DNA of 64,000 bases from Pseudomonas extremorientalis (GCF_001870465.1 NZ_MDGK01000041.1:1-64000); one strand, 5' to 3'; numbered from the stretch's first letter, positions 38,019 through 48,816 are shown. Notes: generated by a model from the sequence alone, not told the origin. Made by a program: numbers and translations.

Positions 38019-38765
38019 TCAGCGGCCACCGCCCAAATCGAGGAACGTCCCGGTGGCATACGACGCCTTGTCCGACAGCAACCAGATAATCGCTTCCGCC
38101 ACCTCGTCCGGGCGCCCGCCACGGGCCATGGGGATACCGGATTCGAGTTTGCTGACCCGATCAGGGTCGCCGCTAAGGGCATGGAAGTCGGTGTAGATGT
38201 AGCCAGGACGCACCGCGTTGACGCGAATGCCCTCACCCGCCACTTCCTTTGACAGACCAATGGTGAAGGAGTCGAGCGCGCCCTTTGACGCAGCGTAGTC
38301 GACATACTCGCCGGGCGACCCCAGGCGCGCCGCCACCGACGACACGTTGACAATGCTGCCGCCCTGCCCGCCATGCTTGGGCGACATGCGCAGCACCGCG
38401 TGCTTGGCACACAGGATCGGCCCCAGCACATTGGTCTTCATGACTTTCAGGATGCGGAACTCGGACATCTCATCCACACGGGATTTGTGCCCCACAGTGC
38501 CGGCATTGTTGACCAATGCAGTGACACGGCCCAGCTCGGTGTCGACGCGATGGAACAGCGCAATCACTTCATCTTCGATGCTCACATCGGCGCGCACGGT
38601 AATCGCCTGGGCGCCCAGGGCGCGGACTTGTTCGAGCACACGGTGGGCAGCCTCTTCGTCAGACTGATAGTTGATGCAAATGCGATAACCCTGGCGAGCG
38701 GCCAGCAACGCCGTCTCGGCGCCGATCCCACGGCTGCCCCCGGTGATGATGACGACTTTGTCCAT
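38019..38765 (-). CDS. Short-chain dehydrogenase/reductase (SDR)
   Basis: A 248-residue classical SDR. The cofactor loop is IITGGSRGIGAETA (about residues 6-19), NNAG follows near residue 90, the catalytic Ser is in VNVSSVAAR and the Tyr/Lys pair is YVDYAASKG. The segment after the second beta strand (NYQSDEEAA) has no acidic end, which favours NADP(H). Its close relatives are annotated as 3-oxoacyl reductase or glucose dehydrogenase-like, so the substrate is open. The ATG at 38765 has CAGGAGAC upstream. It follows the mucR-like gene by 54 bases on the same strand. Confidence 0.9.
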   Translation of the reverse strand: MDKVVIITGGSRGIGAETALLAARQGYRICINYQSDEEAAHRVLEQVRALGAQAITVRADVSIEDEVIALFHRVDTELGRVTALVNNAGTVGHKSRVDEMSEFRILKVMKTNVLGPILCAKHAVLRMSPKHGGQGGSIVNVSSVAARLGSPGEYVDYAASKGALDSFTIGLSKEVAGEGIRVNAVRPGYIYTDFHALSGDPDRVSKLESGIPMARGGRPDEVAEAIIWLLSDKASYATGTFLDLGGGR

Positions 38766-38819
38766 GCGTGCGGTCTCCTGATTCAACCTGATGTTTAGGG
38801 CTGGATCCAAGAATACCCG

Positions 38820-40916
38820 TCACGCACGGCTTTTGTCAGGCGCCAAGGTGTCTTCGGCACGCTGGATGTCGACCATGAACCCTTCCGCCGGCAACGGATG
38901 GCCCAGCAGGTAACCTTGCAGGGAGTTACACCCCAGGCGCGTGAGAAAGTTCTGTTGCACATCGGTTTCCACCCCTTCGGCAACAATACGCAGGCCCAGG
39001 GCCTGGCCGAGGGCAACAATGGCCGAGACGATGGCGGCATCATCGCTGTCGTGCTCCAGGTCGCGTACAAACCCACGGTCGATCTTCAACTCGTTGGCCG
39101 GCAGGCGCTTGAGGTACATCAGGCTGGAATAACCGGTGCCGAAGTCGTCGATGGACAGATCGACGCCCATGTCCGACAACTGCTGCAACACCGTCATGCT
39201 CGCATCGGCGTCGCTCATGGCGGTGGTCTCGGTGATTTCCAGGGTCAGGCTGTTGGCCGGCAACCGATGACGTTCCAGGGCCTCGGCCACGCTCTTGACC
39301 AGCCCGGCGTGGCAGAACTGCAGCGCCGACAGGTTCACGGCGATACGCCAATCTTCATAGCCCTGGGCGTACCACAGGCTCATTTGGCGACACGCTTCAT
39401 CGAGTACCCATTCGCCGATGGGGATGATCAACCCGGTCTTTTCCGCCAGTTCGATAAACGTCGCCGGCAACAACAGGCCCTGTTGTGGATGCTCCCAGCG
39501 CAACAGCGCTTCGGCCCCCACCGCAATGCCACTGGCCGCGTCGAACTTGGGCTGGTAGTACAAGCGAAATTGTTGCTGTTCCACCGCATTGCGCAGGTCC
39601 TGCAACAACTGCAATTGCTTGCGCGCGTTGGTGTTCATCGACGCATCAAAGAAGCTGTAGCCGTTCTTGCCCACGCCCTTGGCGTGGTACATCGCCGCGT
39701 CGGCGTTCATCAGCAGTTCCTGGGGGCTGTTGCCGTTGCCTGGGAACATGGCGATACCCACGCTGGCGGAGATCTTCAGCTCATGTTCGGCCACCTGGAA
39801 GGCGCGGTTGATCAGCAGCACCTGACGCTCGGCCAGGCCGAGGGCATCGTCCGGCTGGGTCAGTTGCACCAGCAATACGAACTCATCGCCGCCGATGCGC
39901 GCCAGGGTGTCGTGGCTGCGCAAGTCTTCGCGCAGGCGCTGGCCGACTTCGCGCAGCAACTGGTCGCCCAGATGGTGGCCAAAAGCATCGTTGACCGGCT
40001 TGAAGCCGTCCAGGTCGATAAACATCAGCGCAAAACAGCCGCCCTGCTCTTTCACCGCCTGCATGGCTTGCTGGATGCGGTCGGCAAGCAAGGTGCGGTT
40101 GGGCAGGCCGGTGAGCATGTCGTGCAGGGCCAGGTGGGTCAGTTCCTGGTTGGCCTGGCTCAGGGAGTCGGCGAGAACCGCTGTGCGCGCTTCCAGGCGT
40201 GCATCGAGCAACGACGTCAGCAAGGCGATGGCCAGCACCGCCAGGGTGGTAACCAGCACCAGGTTATCCAGGCCCTTGCCGCTCAAACCGTTCAGTGCCG
40301 CGCCGCAGAAGCTCTCATCGGCGAAGCGTGCGGCTGCCATGCCAGTGTAATGCATACCGACGATGGCAAACCCCATCACCACCGCCGCGCCACCCCGGGC
40401 CAGGCGCACATACGGCGTATTGCGGCGCAGATTATGGGCGATCCACAACGCTGCACCGGAGGCTACCACCGCAATCAATAACGAAGCGCCAAACAGCGTC
40501 GGGTCGTAGTCGATGCCCGGCATCATGCGCATCGCCGCCATGCCGGTGTAGTGCATGCAGGCAATGCCGGTGCCCATGATCAGCGCCCCCAATCCCAGCT
40601 GCCAGGCCGGCAGGCGCGGTTGGCTGACCAGCCATAAGGCAAAGCCGCTGGACAGCACCGCAATCAGCAACGACAGCGCGGTAATCCCCAGGTCGAAGCC
40701 CAGGGCAAACGGTAAACGTAGCGCCAGCATGCCGATGAAGTGCATCGACCACACTCCCACTCCCATCGCCATGGATCCGCCAGTGATCCATAAGTAAACG
40801 GCGCGTCCCTTGGCGGTGGCGATGCGCCCGGAAAGGTCCAGTGCGGTATAGGAAGCGAGGATCGCGACGAACAGTGAGATCACGACCAGTGAGGGCGAAT
40901 AACTACCGATGAGCAT
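38820..40916 (-). CDS. mucR: MHYT-GGDEF-EAL cyclic di-GMP protein (MucR-like)
   Basis: A 698-residue inner-membrane protein. The N-terminal MHYT sensor has seven helices and the His-containing motifs SMHFIGMLAL, CMHYTGMAAM and GMHYTGMAAA, thought to bind copper, oxygen or NO. A GGDEF domain follows with an intact active site (RIGGDEFVLLV), then an EAL domain with EALLRWEHP and DDFGTGYSSLMYLKRLP, both apparently catalytic. This is the same domain order as P. aeruginosa MucR, which makes cyclic di-GMP near the alginate machinery and acts in biofilm dispersal; the symbol is given by that match. The ATG at 40916 was chosen because the first helix begins there; a TTG at 40964 is less likely. Confidence 0.85.
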   Translation of the reverse strand: MLIGSYSPSLVVISLFVAILASYTALDLSGRIATAKGRAVYLWITGGSMAMGVGVWSMHFIGMLALRLPFALGFDLGITALSLLIAVLSSGFALWLVSQPRLPAWQLGLGALIMGTGIACMHYTGMAAMRMMPGIDYDPTLFGASLLIAVVASGAALWIAHNLRRNTPYVRLARGGAAVVMGFAIVGMHYTGMAAARFADESFCGAALNGLSGKGLDNLVLVTTLAVLAIALLTSLLDARLEARTAVLADSLSQANQELTHLALHDMLTGLPNRTLLADRIQQAMQAVKEQGGCFALMFIDLDGFKPVNDAFGHHLGDQLLREVGQRLREDLRSHDTLARIGGDEFVLLVQLTQPDDALGLAERQVLLINRAFQVAEHELKISASVGIAMFPGNGNSPQELLMNADAAMYHAKGVGKNGYSFFDASMNTNARKQLQLLQDLRNAVEQQQFRLYYQPKFDAASGIAVGAEALLRWEHPQQGLLLPATFIELAEKTGLIIPIGEWVLDEACRQMSLWYAQGYEDWRIAVNLSALQFCHAGLVKSVAEALERHRLPANSLTLEITETTAMSDADASMTVLQQLSDMGVDLSIDDFGTGYSSLMYLKRLPANELKIDRGFVRDLEHDSDDAAIVSAIVALGQALGLRIVAEGVETDVQQNFLTRLGCNSLQGYLLGHPLPAEGFMVDIQRAEDTLAPDKSRA

Positions 40917-41144
40917 GGGACTTCTCGTGCGCAGCGAGCCCGAGAGGCCCGTGCGAAATGGCAAAGCGGGCGATTGTAGCGAGAATAATTCTCGGGCAGT
41001 TGATTAATTACCAGAGGGCCATCAGTGGCATTTTGACGCCAATCATATGACTTAAAAACGACTCAAATCCGAGGGTTTGTCGAGGCCAACTGTGCCAGCA
41101 GCCCGCTCACCACAACAAGCCCACCCATGGAATCGAGTTCATCT

Positions 41145-42614
41145 TCAATTTTTGTCGGCAATCGGCGTCTGCCCGTCCCAGCGACCGCCCAAGGCGGCGA
41201 TCAGTTGTACACTGGCCACCAGGCGCGTCTGCAGCAAGGTCAATACCGTGCGCTCATTGCTCAAGGCTGTGGCTTGCACAGTGACCACATCCAGGTAGGC
41301 AATCAGCCCGGCCTTGTACTGGTTCTGGGTCAGGCGTAACGATTCACGGGCGGCTTCCAGTGCTTCATTGCTGACCACCGCTTCGTCCTCCAGCACCTTG
41401 AGCTGCACCATGTAGTTTTCCACTTCGCGGAAACCATCCAGCACGGTCTGGCGGTACTTGGCCACCGTCTCGTCATAGGAGGCTACGGTACGGTCGACTT
41501 CCGCCGAGCGCTGGCCACCATCGAACAGCGTCATGGCCAGCTTCGGCCCTACCGACCAGAAGCGGTTCGGCAGGCTGATCCAGTCGGCGTACGTGCTGCT
41601 GGAGTAACCACCGGCCAGGCTCAGGGTCAGGTCCGGGTAGTAGGCGGCCTTGGCCACGCCGATATTGGCGTTGGCGGCGATCACCGAGCGTTCGGCCGAG
41701 GCGATGTCCGGGCGACGCTCAAGCAGTTGCGACGGCAGGCTCACCGGGATCTGCGGCAGCGCCGGAATGTCCTTGCTCACCGCCAGGTTGAAGTTGGCCG
41801 GCGCCTCGCCAATCAGTACCGCAATCGCGTTTTCCAGCTGGGCGCGCTGCCAGATCAGGTCGATAAGGCTGGCCTGGGTGGTCTTGAGCTGGGTCTGCGC
41901 CTGGGCCACCGCGTCCTTGCCGGAAACACCGGCGCGGTACTGGTTTTCGGTCATTTGCAGTGAGCGCTGATAAGTCTCCAGGGTCGCTTGCAGCAGGCGC
42001 GTCTGTTCATCCATGACGCGCAGTTGCAGGTAGCTTTGCACCAGTTCCGACTGCTGGCTCAGGCGCATCGCCGCCAGGTCCGCCGAGCTGGCTTCGGCAC
42101 TGGCCTCGTTGGCTTCCAGGCCCCGGCGCAGCTTGCCCCAGATGTCCGCTTCCCAGCTCACGCCCAACTGGGCATTGAGGGTGTCGCGGATACCGCTGCT
42201 GGAACTGCTCAGGCTGGCGCTGCTGCTGCCGGTGCCCTGGCTGGCGCGGGTTTTCCCGGCACTCAGGTCGACGGTGGGGTAAAACGCCCCACGGGAACTG
42301 CGCACCAGTGCCTGGGCCTGGCGAAAGCGCGCTTCGGCTTGGGCCACGGTCTGGTTGGAACTGTTCAGGCGCAGCACCAGCTCATTGAGCTGGCGGTCAC
42401 CGTACAACTCCCACCAGGCGCCACGGGCCAGGGAATCACTGGGGGTGGCCTGGCGCCAACCCTTGGCTTCCTTGAATTGCGCCGGCTCGACCACTTCCGG
42501 GCGTTTGTAGTCGGGGCCGACGGCGCAGGCGCTGAGCAACACGCCGCAGAGCACCAGGCTCGCCACGCGGGAGCCCCGGAACAGGGCCAATCGGGCAAAG
42601 GTTGAATCGGTCAT
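41145..42614 (-). CDS. opmB: Outer-membrane efflux lipoprotein (NodT/OprM family)
   Basis: A 489-residue outer-membrane channel of the TolC-like family. The N-terminus is a lipoprotein signal with LLSAC and the lipid-bearing Cys at residue 30. Two OEP repeats follow, about 70-270 and 280-470 (ELVLRLNSSNQTVAQAEARF; ERRPDIASAERSVIAANANI). Its start overlaps the muxC-like stop by 4 bases, making it the last gene of a four-gene pump operon, as opmB is in P. aeruginosa muxABC-opmB. The symbol rests on that order. Confidence 0.88.
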   Translation of the reverse strand: MTDSTFARLALFRGSRVASLVLCGVLLSACAVGPDYKRPEVVEPAQFKEAKGWRQATPSDSLARGAWWELYGDRQLNELVLRLNSSNQTVAQAEARFRQAQALVRSSRGAFYPTVDLSAGKTRASQGTGSSSASLSSSSSGIRDTLNAQLGVSWEADIWGKLRRGLEANEASAEASSADLAAMRLSQQSELVQSYLQLRVMDEQTRLLQATLETYQRSLQMTENQYRAGVSGKDAVAQAQTQLKTTQASLIDLIWQRAQLENAIAVLIGEAPANFNLAVSKDIPALPQIPVSLPSQLLERRPDIASAERSVIAANANIGVAKAAYYPDLTLSLAGGYSSSTYADWISLPNRFWSVGPKLAMTLFDGGQRSAEVDRTVASYDETVAKYRQTVLDGFREVENYMVQLKVLEDEAVVSNEALEAARESLRLTQNQYKAGLIAYLDVVTVQATALSNERTVLTLLQTRLVASVQLIAALGGRWDGQTPIADKN

Positions 42615-45600
42615 AGCGCAGTGTCCAGGGCAGCATCGGTCCGCACGCCGCGCCAGGCGTTGAAGCGGTGGCGCGCGCGGTCGAGATAAAGGTAAACCAC
42701 CGGGGTGGTGTAAAGGGTCAGGACCTGGCTGAACACCAGGCCACCGATAATGGTCAGGCCCAGAGGACGGCGCATTTCCGCGCCATCGCCCGCACCCAGC
42801 AGCAACGGCAAGGCGCCGAGGATGGCCGCCAGGGTGGTCATCAGGATCGGGCGCAAGCGCAGCAGGCAGGCACTGCGAATCGATTCGAGCGGCCCCATGC
42901 GGTCATTGCGTTCCAGCTGCAGCGCCAGGTCGATCATCAGGATCGCGTTTTTCTTCACCACCCCAATCAACAGGAACAGGCCCAGCAGGGAGATCAGGCT
43001 GAACTCGCCTCCCGTCAGGTAAATGGCGAGCATGGCGCCGACACCCGCCGAGGGCAAGGTCGAGAGAATGGTCAGCGGGTGAATGTAGCTTTCGTACAGA
43101 ATGCCCAACACCAGGTACACCGCCACCAGCGCGCCGAGGATCATGAACGGCTGGCCCTTCTGCGTGGCCGCGAAGGCATCGGCGGTACCGGCCATCTTGG
43201 CAATCACGTCTTCCGGCAAGCCGACCTTGGCAATCGCCCGTTCGATGGCGGCCGTACCCTGCTCCACCGTCACGCCGGGCGCCATGTCGAAGGCGATGTC
43301 TTCCGAGGCGAACTGGCCTTCGTGGCTGACGCGGTCGTCGGCCAGGCTGTTCTCATAATGGGCGATGGTCGACAACGGCACCCGTGCGCCCGTGGACGTG
43401 ATCACCTGCATCTGGTTGAGGGTGATCGGGTCCTGGGCATATTTCGGGTTGACCTCCATCACCACCTGATACTGGTTGAGGCTGTCGTAGATGGTCGAAA
43501 TCTGCCGCTGGCTGTAGGCGTTGTTCAGTACGGCGGTGACCATGTTCATGTCGATCCCCAGGCGCTTGGCCTGGTCGCGGTCGACAATCAACGTGACCTG
43601 CGCCGCACCACGACCTTCACGGGCGTCGATGGCGGTGAGTTCCGGCAACTCGCGCAACGCCGCGACCACTTTCGGGTACCACAGGCGCAACGCCGCCAGG
43701 TCGCCGCTTTGCAGGATGTAGGAATACTGCGCACTGGTCTGGTCGCGGCTACCGCCGAATTGCAGGTCCTGGTCGGCCATCAGGAACAGGCGCCCGCCCG
43801 GCACCAGCGGCACATCCTTGCGCAGACGCTCGATCACCGCCTGGGCGGAGACCTTGCGCTCGCTGATGGGCTTGAGGCGGACCAGCATCACCGCGTTGTT
43901 GGTGCCGTTGTTGCCGCCGATGAAGCCGGCCACGCTGAGCACCGCCGGGTCCTTGAGCACCGCCTTGCGGAAGGTCTCCATTTTCGGCTGCATCACGCTG
44001 AAGGACAGGCCGTCGTCACCGCGCACAAAACCGATCAATTGGCCGGTGTCCTGCTGGGGCATGAAGGTTTTCGGCACCACCACGTACAGCGCCACGTTCA
44101 TGCCGATGGTCAGCAACAGGCTGAGCAGGGTCAGGCGCCGATGGCGCAGCACCCAGTCCAGGCTGGTGGCGTAGCCGGCGACCATGCGGTCGTTGATCTT
44201 CTGGCTCCAGCGTTGCAAACCGGTCATCTGCGTTTTGACGTGGGGTTTCAGCCAGCGCGCGCAGAGCATCGGGGTCAGGGTCAGCGAGACAATCAACGAC
44301 ACAATGATCGCCGCCGACAGGGTGATGGAAAACTCGCGGAACAGGTTGGTGACAATCCCGCCCATGAACAGGATGGACAGGAACACCGCCACCAGCGACA
44401 CGTTCATCGACAGCAAGGTAAAGCCGACTTCCTGTGCGCCCAGGTACGCCGCCTTCATCGGCGGCACGCCTTCGTCGATGTGCCGGGAGATGTTCTCCAG
44501 CACCACGATGGCATCGTCCACCACCAGGCCGGTGGCCAGGATCAACGCCATCAGCGAGAAGTTGTTCAACGAGAACCCGTACAGGTACATCACCGCAAAG
44601 GTGCCCACCAGCGACACCGGCACCGCCAGGGTCGGGATCAGCGAGGCGCGGAAATTCCCCAGGAACAGGTACACCACCAGGATCACCAGCCCCACGGCAA
44701 TCAGCAAGGTCATCTCGGCTTCATGCAAGGTGGCGGTGATCACCGGCGAGCGGTCCATGGCCAGGCTCAGCTTGACGCTGGACGGCAGCACCGCCTGCAA
44801 CGCCGGCAACTGCGCCTTGATCTGCCGCACCGTCTCGATGATGTTGGCACCGGACTGGCGGTTGATCACCAGCAGTACCGCCGAGTCGTTATTGAAGAAG
44901 CCGCTGTTATAGCGGTCTTCCACACCGTCGCTGATCTTGGCCACATCCCCAAGGCGCAGGGCAGCGCCGTTCTGGTAGCGAATCAGCAGCGGCTCGTAGT
45001 CCTTGGCCTTTTCCAACTGGTCGTTGGCCTGGATCTGCCAGTTACGCTCATTGTCTTCCAGCGAGCCCTTGGGCCGGCGCTGGTTGGCGTTGGCGATGGT
45101 GTTGCGCACATCATCGAGGGCCACGCCGTACTGGTCGAGAGCCTTGGGCTCCAGCTCGATGCGCACGGCCGGCAGGGAGCTGCCGCCGATCTGCACTTCG
45201 CCCACACCCGGAACCTGCGAGAGGCTCTGGGAAAGAATGGTCGAGGCCAGGTCGTACAACTGGCCCTTCTGCAACACGTCCGAGGTCAGCGACAGCACCA
45301 TGATCGGCGCCTGGGACGGGTTGATCTTCTTGTAGGTGGGCATGCTGCGCATGCCGCTGGGCAGCAGGTTGCGCGAGGCGTTGATCGCCGCCTGCACTTC
45401 CCGCGCCGCACCGTTGATGTCGCGGTCGGAATCGAACGCGAGGATCACCCGGGTGGAGCCCTGGCTCGACGAACTGCTCATGGTGGTGATGCCGGCAATC
45501 GCGCCGAACGAACGCTCCAGCGGCGTGGCCACGGTAGACGCCATCACTTCGGGGCTGGCGCCGGGCAAGCTGGCCGATACCACGATCACCGGAAAATCGA

Positions 45601-45718
45601 TCTGCGGCAGTGGCGATACCGGCAGCAGGTTGAAGCTGACACCGCCGAGCAACAGGATCGCCAGGCTCAGCAGCATGGTCGCGACCGGCCGGCGGATGAA
45701 AGGTCCGGACAGGTTCAT
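42611..45718 (-). CDS. muxC: RND multidrug efflux permease subunit, MdtC/MuxC-like
   Basis: A 1035-residue inner-membrane proton-driven transporter with 12 helices and two large periplasmic loops. The paired Asp residues of helix 4 are in ATGLVVDDAIVVLENI (about residues 400-415). The N-terminus, RPVATMLLSLAILLLGGVSFNLLPVSPLPQ, is typical of the Mdt/Mux type. It works as a heterotrimer with the upstream MuxB-like protein, which is unusual among RND pumps. Its ATG overlaps the muxB-like stop by 4 bases. In P. aeruginosa the homologous pump affects novobiocin, macrolide and aztreonam sensitivity. Confidence 0.93.
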   Translation of the reverse strand: MNLSGPFIRRPVATMLLSLAILLLGGVSFNLLPVSPLPQIDFPVIVVSASLPGASPEVMASTVATPLERSFGAIAGITTMSSSSSQGSTRVILAFDSDRDINGAAREVQAAINASRNLLPSGMRSMPTYKKINPSQAPIMVLSLTSDVLQKGQLYDLASTILSQSLSQVPGVGEVQIGGSSLPAVRIELEPKALDQYGVALDDVRNTIANANQRRPKGSLEDNERNWQIQANDQLEKAKDYEPLLIRYQNGAALRLGDVAKISDGVEDRYNSGFFNNDSAVLLVINRQSGANIIETVRQIKAQLPALQAVLPSSVKLSLAMDRSPVITATLHEAEMTLLIAVGLVILVVYLFLGNFRASLIPTLAVPVSLVGTFAVMYLYGFSLNNFSLMALILATGLVVDDAIVVLENISRHIDEGVPPMKAAYLGAQEVGFTLLSMNVSLVAVFLSILFMGGIVTNLFREFSITLSAAIIVSLIVSLTLTPMLCARWLKPHVKTQMTGLQRWSQKINDRMVAGYATSLDWVLRHRRLTLLSLLLTIGMNVALYVVVPKTFMPQQDTGQLIGFVRGDDGLSFSVMQPKMETFRKAVLKDPAVLSVAGFIGGNNGTNNAVMLVRLKPISERKVSAQAVIERLRKDVPLVPGGRLFLMADQDLQFGGSRDQTSAQYSYILQSGDLAALRLWYPKVVAALRELPELTAIDAREGRGAAQVTLIVDRDQAKRLGIDMNMVTAVLNNAYSQRQISTIYDSLNQYQVVMEVNPKYAQDPITLNQMQVITSTGARVPLSTIAHYENSLADDRVSHEGQFASEDIAFDMAPGVTVEQGTAAIERAIAKVGLPEDVIAKMAGTADAFAATQKGQPFMILGALVAVYLVLGILYESYIHPLTILSTLPSAGVGAMLAIYLTGGEFSLISLLGLFLLIGVVKKNAILMIDLALQLERNDRMGPLESIRSACLLRLRPILMTTLAAILGALPLLLGAGDGAEMRRPLGLTIIGGLVFSQVLTLYTTPVVYLYLDRARHRFNAWRGVRTDAALDTAL

Positions 45719-48700
45719 GACTCAACCGGCTCCAGGCTTTGCGGCTCTTTGCGCCAGCGGCGGCCGAGGCGATCGAAGTACAGGTAGATCACCGGGGTGG
45801 TGAACAGCGTCAACACCTGGCTCACCAGCAGACCGCCGACCATCACCAGGCCCAGCGGTTGGCGCAATTCCGCGCCGGAACCGGTGGCCAGCATCAACGG
45901 CACCGCGCCGAACAACGCCGCCAGGGTGGTCATCAGGATCGGCCGGAAGCGCAGCAGCGCCGCCTGGTAAATGGCGGTCTGCGGGTCGAGGCCCTGGTTG
46001 CGTTCAGCGTCGAGGGCGAAGTCGATCATCATGATCGCGTTCTTCTTGACGATACCGATCAACAGAATGATGCCGATGATCGCGATCATGCCCAGGTCAT
46101 TGCCGCTGAGCAGCAAGGCCAGCAACGCCCCTACCGCCGCCGATGGCAAGGTCGAGAGAATGGTGATCGGGTGGATGTAACTCTCGTAGAGCACACCCAG
46201 CACGATGTACATGGTGACCACCGCCGCCAGGATCAGCAGCAAGGTGCTCGACAGCGACGCTTCGAACGCCTGGGCTGCGCCCTGGAACTGAGTCTGCACG
46301 CCCACCGGCATACCGATGTCTTTCTGGGTCTGGTTGATCAGCTCCACGCCTTTGCCCAGCGCGACGCCGGGGGCCAGGTTGAACGACATCATCACCGCCG
46401 GGAACTGGCCGATATGGGCAATCGCCAACTGCGCCTGACGCTGTTCCACATGGGCCAGGCTGGACAAGCGCACCTGGCCGCCATCGGTGGTTTTCACGTG
46501 GATCTGGTTCAGCGCGTCCGGCCCGAGGGTTTCGCCGGACTGGGCCTGCAACACCACGCGGTACTGGCTGGCCTGGGTGTAGATGGTGGAAATCTGCCGC
46601 TGGCCGAAGGCGTCGTACAGCGCATCGGTGATGGTCGATACGCTCACGCCCAGGCGCGAGGCCGCATCGCGGTCGATCACCAGGTACACCTGCAGGCCTT
46701 TGTCCTGCAGGTCGCTGGCCACATCAGTGAGTTCCGGCAACTGGCTGAGCGCATGCACCAGCTTGTCGCTCCACAGCGCCAGCAGCTCGGCGTCCGGCGA
46801 GGACATGCTGAACTGGTACTGGGTACGGCTCACACGGTCTTCGATGGTCAGGTCCTGCACCGGCTGCATGAACAGGCGGATGCCCACCAGCTTGTCGATC
46901 TCCGGCTGCAAACGGGTGATCACCTGGGCTGCGCTCAAGTCACGCTGGCCGTGGGCCTTGAGGTTGATCAACAGGCGCCCGCTGTTGAGGGTAGCGTTAT
47001 CGCCGTCCACACCAATATACGACGACAGGCTTTCCACCGCCGGATCGGCCAGGATGATCTTGGCCAGCTCCTGCTGGCGCTGGCTCATGGCGGCAAAGGA
47101 AATCGACTGCGGTGCTTCGGAAATGCCCTGGATCACGCCGGTATCCTGCACCGGGAAGAACCCCTTGGGCACCACCAGATATAGGAATACAGTGAGTCCC
47201 AGTGTCGCGATGGCCACCAGCAGGGTCAGTGGTTGGTGCTTGAGCACCCACTGCAACATGCTCCCGTAACGCGCAATCAACCAATCGATCCAGGCACCGC
47301 TGGCCTTATAGAAACGCCCCTGCTCTTCCTCCTTTGGCTCACGCTTGAGCAAGCGCGCGCACATCATCGGCGTGAGGGTCAGGGACACCACCAGGGAAAT
47401 CAGGATCGCCACCGCCAGGGTAATGGCGAACTCACGGAACAGGCGCCCGACCACGTCGGCCATGAACAGCAGCGGGATCAACACCGCAATCAGCGACAGC
47501 GTCAGGGAAATCAGGGTGAAACCGATCTGCTTGGCGCCCTTGAGGGCGGCAGCCAATGGTGTTTCGCCTTCCTCGATATAGCGGGAAATGTTCTCCAGCA
47601 TCACGATCGCGTCATCCACCACGAACCCGGTGGCGATGGTCAGCGCCATCAGCGTCAGGTTGTTGATGGAGAATCCGGCCAGGTACATCACGCCAAAGGT
47701 GCCCACCAGCGACAGCGGCACGGCGATGGACGGGATGATCGTTGCACTGACCCGGCGCAGGAACAGGAACGTCACCATGACCACCAGGGCGATGGCGATG
47801 AGCAATTCGTGTTGCACATCCTTGACCGAGGCGCGGATGGTCTGGGTACGGTCGGTGAGCACCGTCACATCGAGGCCGGCCGGCAGGTTGTCGGTGATGC
47901 TGGGCAGCAATGCCTTGATGCGGTCCACCACCTCGATCACGTTGGCACCCGGCTGGCGCTGGATATTCAGCAGCACCGCCTGGTTTTCATTGGCCCAGGC
48001 GGCAAGGCGTTCGTTTTCAGCGCCGTCGACGATCTGCGCCACGTCCTTGAGGCGCAATGGCGCGCCGTTGTTGTAGGCCAGGATCAGTTCGGCATATTGC
48101 GCGGGCGAGACCAACTGGTCGTTGGCATCGAGCATCGACACACGGGTCGGCCCGTCGAAGTTGCCCTTGGGCTGGTTGACGTTGGAAGCGGCGATCAGCG
48201 TGCGCACATCGGACAGGTTCAAGCCGTTGGCCGCCAGGGCCTCGGGGTTGACCTTGATGCGCACCGCCTGGCGCTGGCCGCCGGCGATGCTGACCATGCC
48301 GACGCCGCTGATCTGCGCGATTTTCTGCGCCATCCGCGTATCCACCAGATCATTGAGCTTGGGCAGCAGCATGGTCTTGGAGGTGATCGCCAGGGTCAGC
48401 ACCGGGGTGTCCGCCGGGTTGACCTTGTTGTACACCGGCGGCGCCGGCAGGTCCTTGGGCAGCAGGTTGGTGGCCGCGTTGATCGCGGCCTGCACCTGCT
48501 GCTCGGCGACATCCATATTGATGTCGAGGTTGAAACGCAGGGTCAGCACCGACGCTCCGCCGGAACTGGTAGAGGCCATCTGTGTGAGGCCGGGCATTTG
48601 CCCGAACTGGCGCTCCAGCGGTGCGGTGACCGCACTGGTCATCACGTCCGGGCTGGCCCCGGGGTACAGGGTCATCACCCGGATCGTCGGGTAATCCACC

Positions 48701-48816
48701 TGGGGCAAGGCCGACACCGGCAACAAGCGGTACGCGATGATGCCGGCCAGGACAATGGCCAGCATGCTCAGCGTAGTGGCGACCGGGCGAAGGATAAACA
48801 GCCGCGACAGGTTCAT
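45715..48816 (-). CDS. muxB: RND multidrug efflux permease subunit, MdtB/MuxB-like
   Basis: A 1033-residue RND permease, the partner of the MuxC-like protein. The helix 4 Asp pair is in ATGFVVDDAIVMLENI. The start, MNLSRLFILRPVATTLSMLAIVLAG, is typical of MdtB/MuxB. Both coding ends overlap their neighbours by 4 bases (ATGA type), so all four pump genes are translationally coupled. The two permeases share about half their residues by eye, consistent with an old duplication. Confidence 0.93.
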   Translation of the reverse strand: MNLSRLFILRPVATTLSMLAIVLAGIIAYRLLPVSALPQVDYPTIRVMTLYPGASPDVMTSAVTAPLERQFGQMPGLTQMASTSSGGASVLTLRFNLDINMDVAEQQVQAAINAATNLLPKDLPAPPVYNKVNPADTPVLTLAITSKTMLLPKLNDLVDTRMAQKIAQISGVGMVSIAGGQRQAVRIKVNPEALAANGLNLSDVRTLIAASNVNQPKGNFDGPTRVSMLDANDQLVSPAQYAELILAYNNGAPLRLKDVAQIVDGAENERLAAWANENQAVLLNIQRQPGANVIEVVDRIKALLPSITDNLPAGLDVTVLTDRTQTIRASVKDVQHELLIAIALVVMVTFLFLRRVSATIIPSIAVPLSLVGTFGVMYLAGFSINNLTLMALTIATGFVVDDAIVMLENISRYIEEGETPLAAALKGAKQIGFTLISLTLSLIAVLIPLLFMADVVGRLFREFAITLAVAILISLVVSLTLTPMMCARLLKREPKEEEQGRFYKASGAWIDWLIARYGSMLQWVLKHQPLTLLVAIATLGLTVFLYLVVPKGFFPVQDTGVIQGISEAPQSISFAAMSQRQQELAKIILADPAVESLSSYIGVDGDNATLNSGRLLINLKAHGQRDLSAAQVITRLQPEIDKLVGIRLFMQPVQDLTIEDRVSRTQYQFSMSSPDAELLALWSDKLVHALSQLPELTDVASDLQDKGLQVYLVIDRDAASRLGVSVSTITDALYDAFGQRQISTIYTQASQYRVVLQAQSGETLGPDALNQIHVKTTDGGQVRLSSLAHVEQRQAQLAIAHIGQFPAVMMSFNLAPGVALGKGVELINQTQKDIGMPVGVQTQFQGAAQAFEASLSSTLLLILAAVVTMYIVLGVLYESYIHPITILSTLPSAAVGALLALLLSGNDLGMIAIIGIILLIGIVKKNAIMMIDFALDAERNQGLDPQTAIYQAALLRFRPILMTTLAALFGAVPLMLATGSGAELRQPLGLVMVGGLLVSQVLTLFTTPVIYLYFDRLGRRWRKEPQSLEPVES

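Noticed and set aside
42668..45787. A 1039-codon open frame antisense to the MuxC-like gene
   Set aside because: It is the mirror of a strongly conserved RND permease in GC-rich DNA; the translation is Gln/His/Arg-rich and has no domain.
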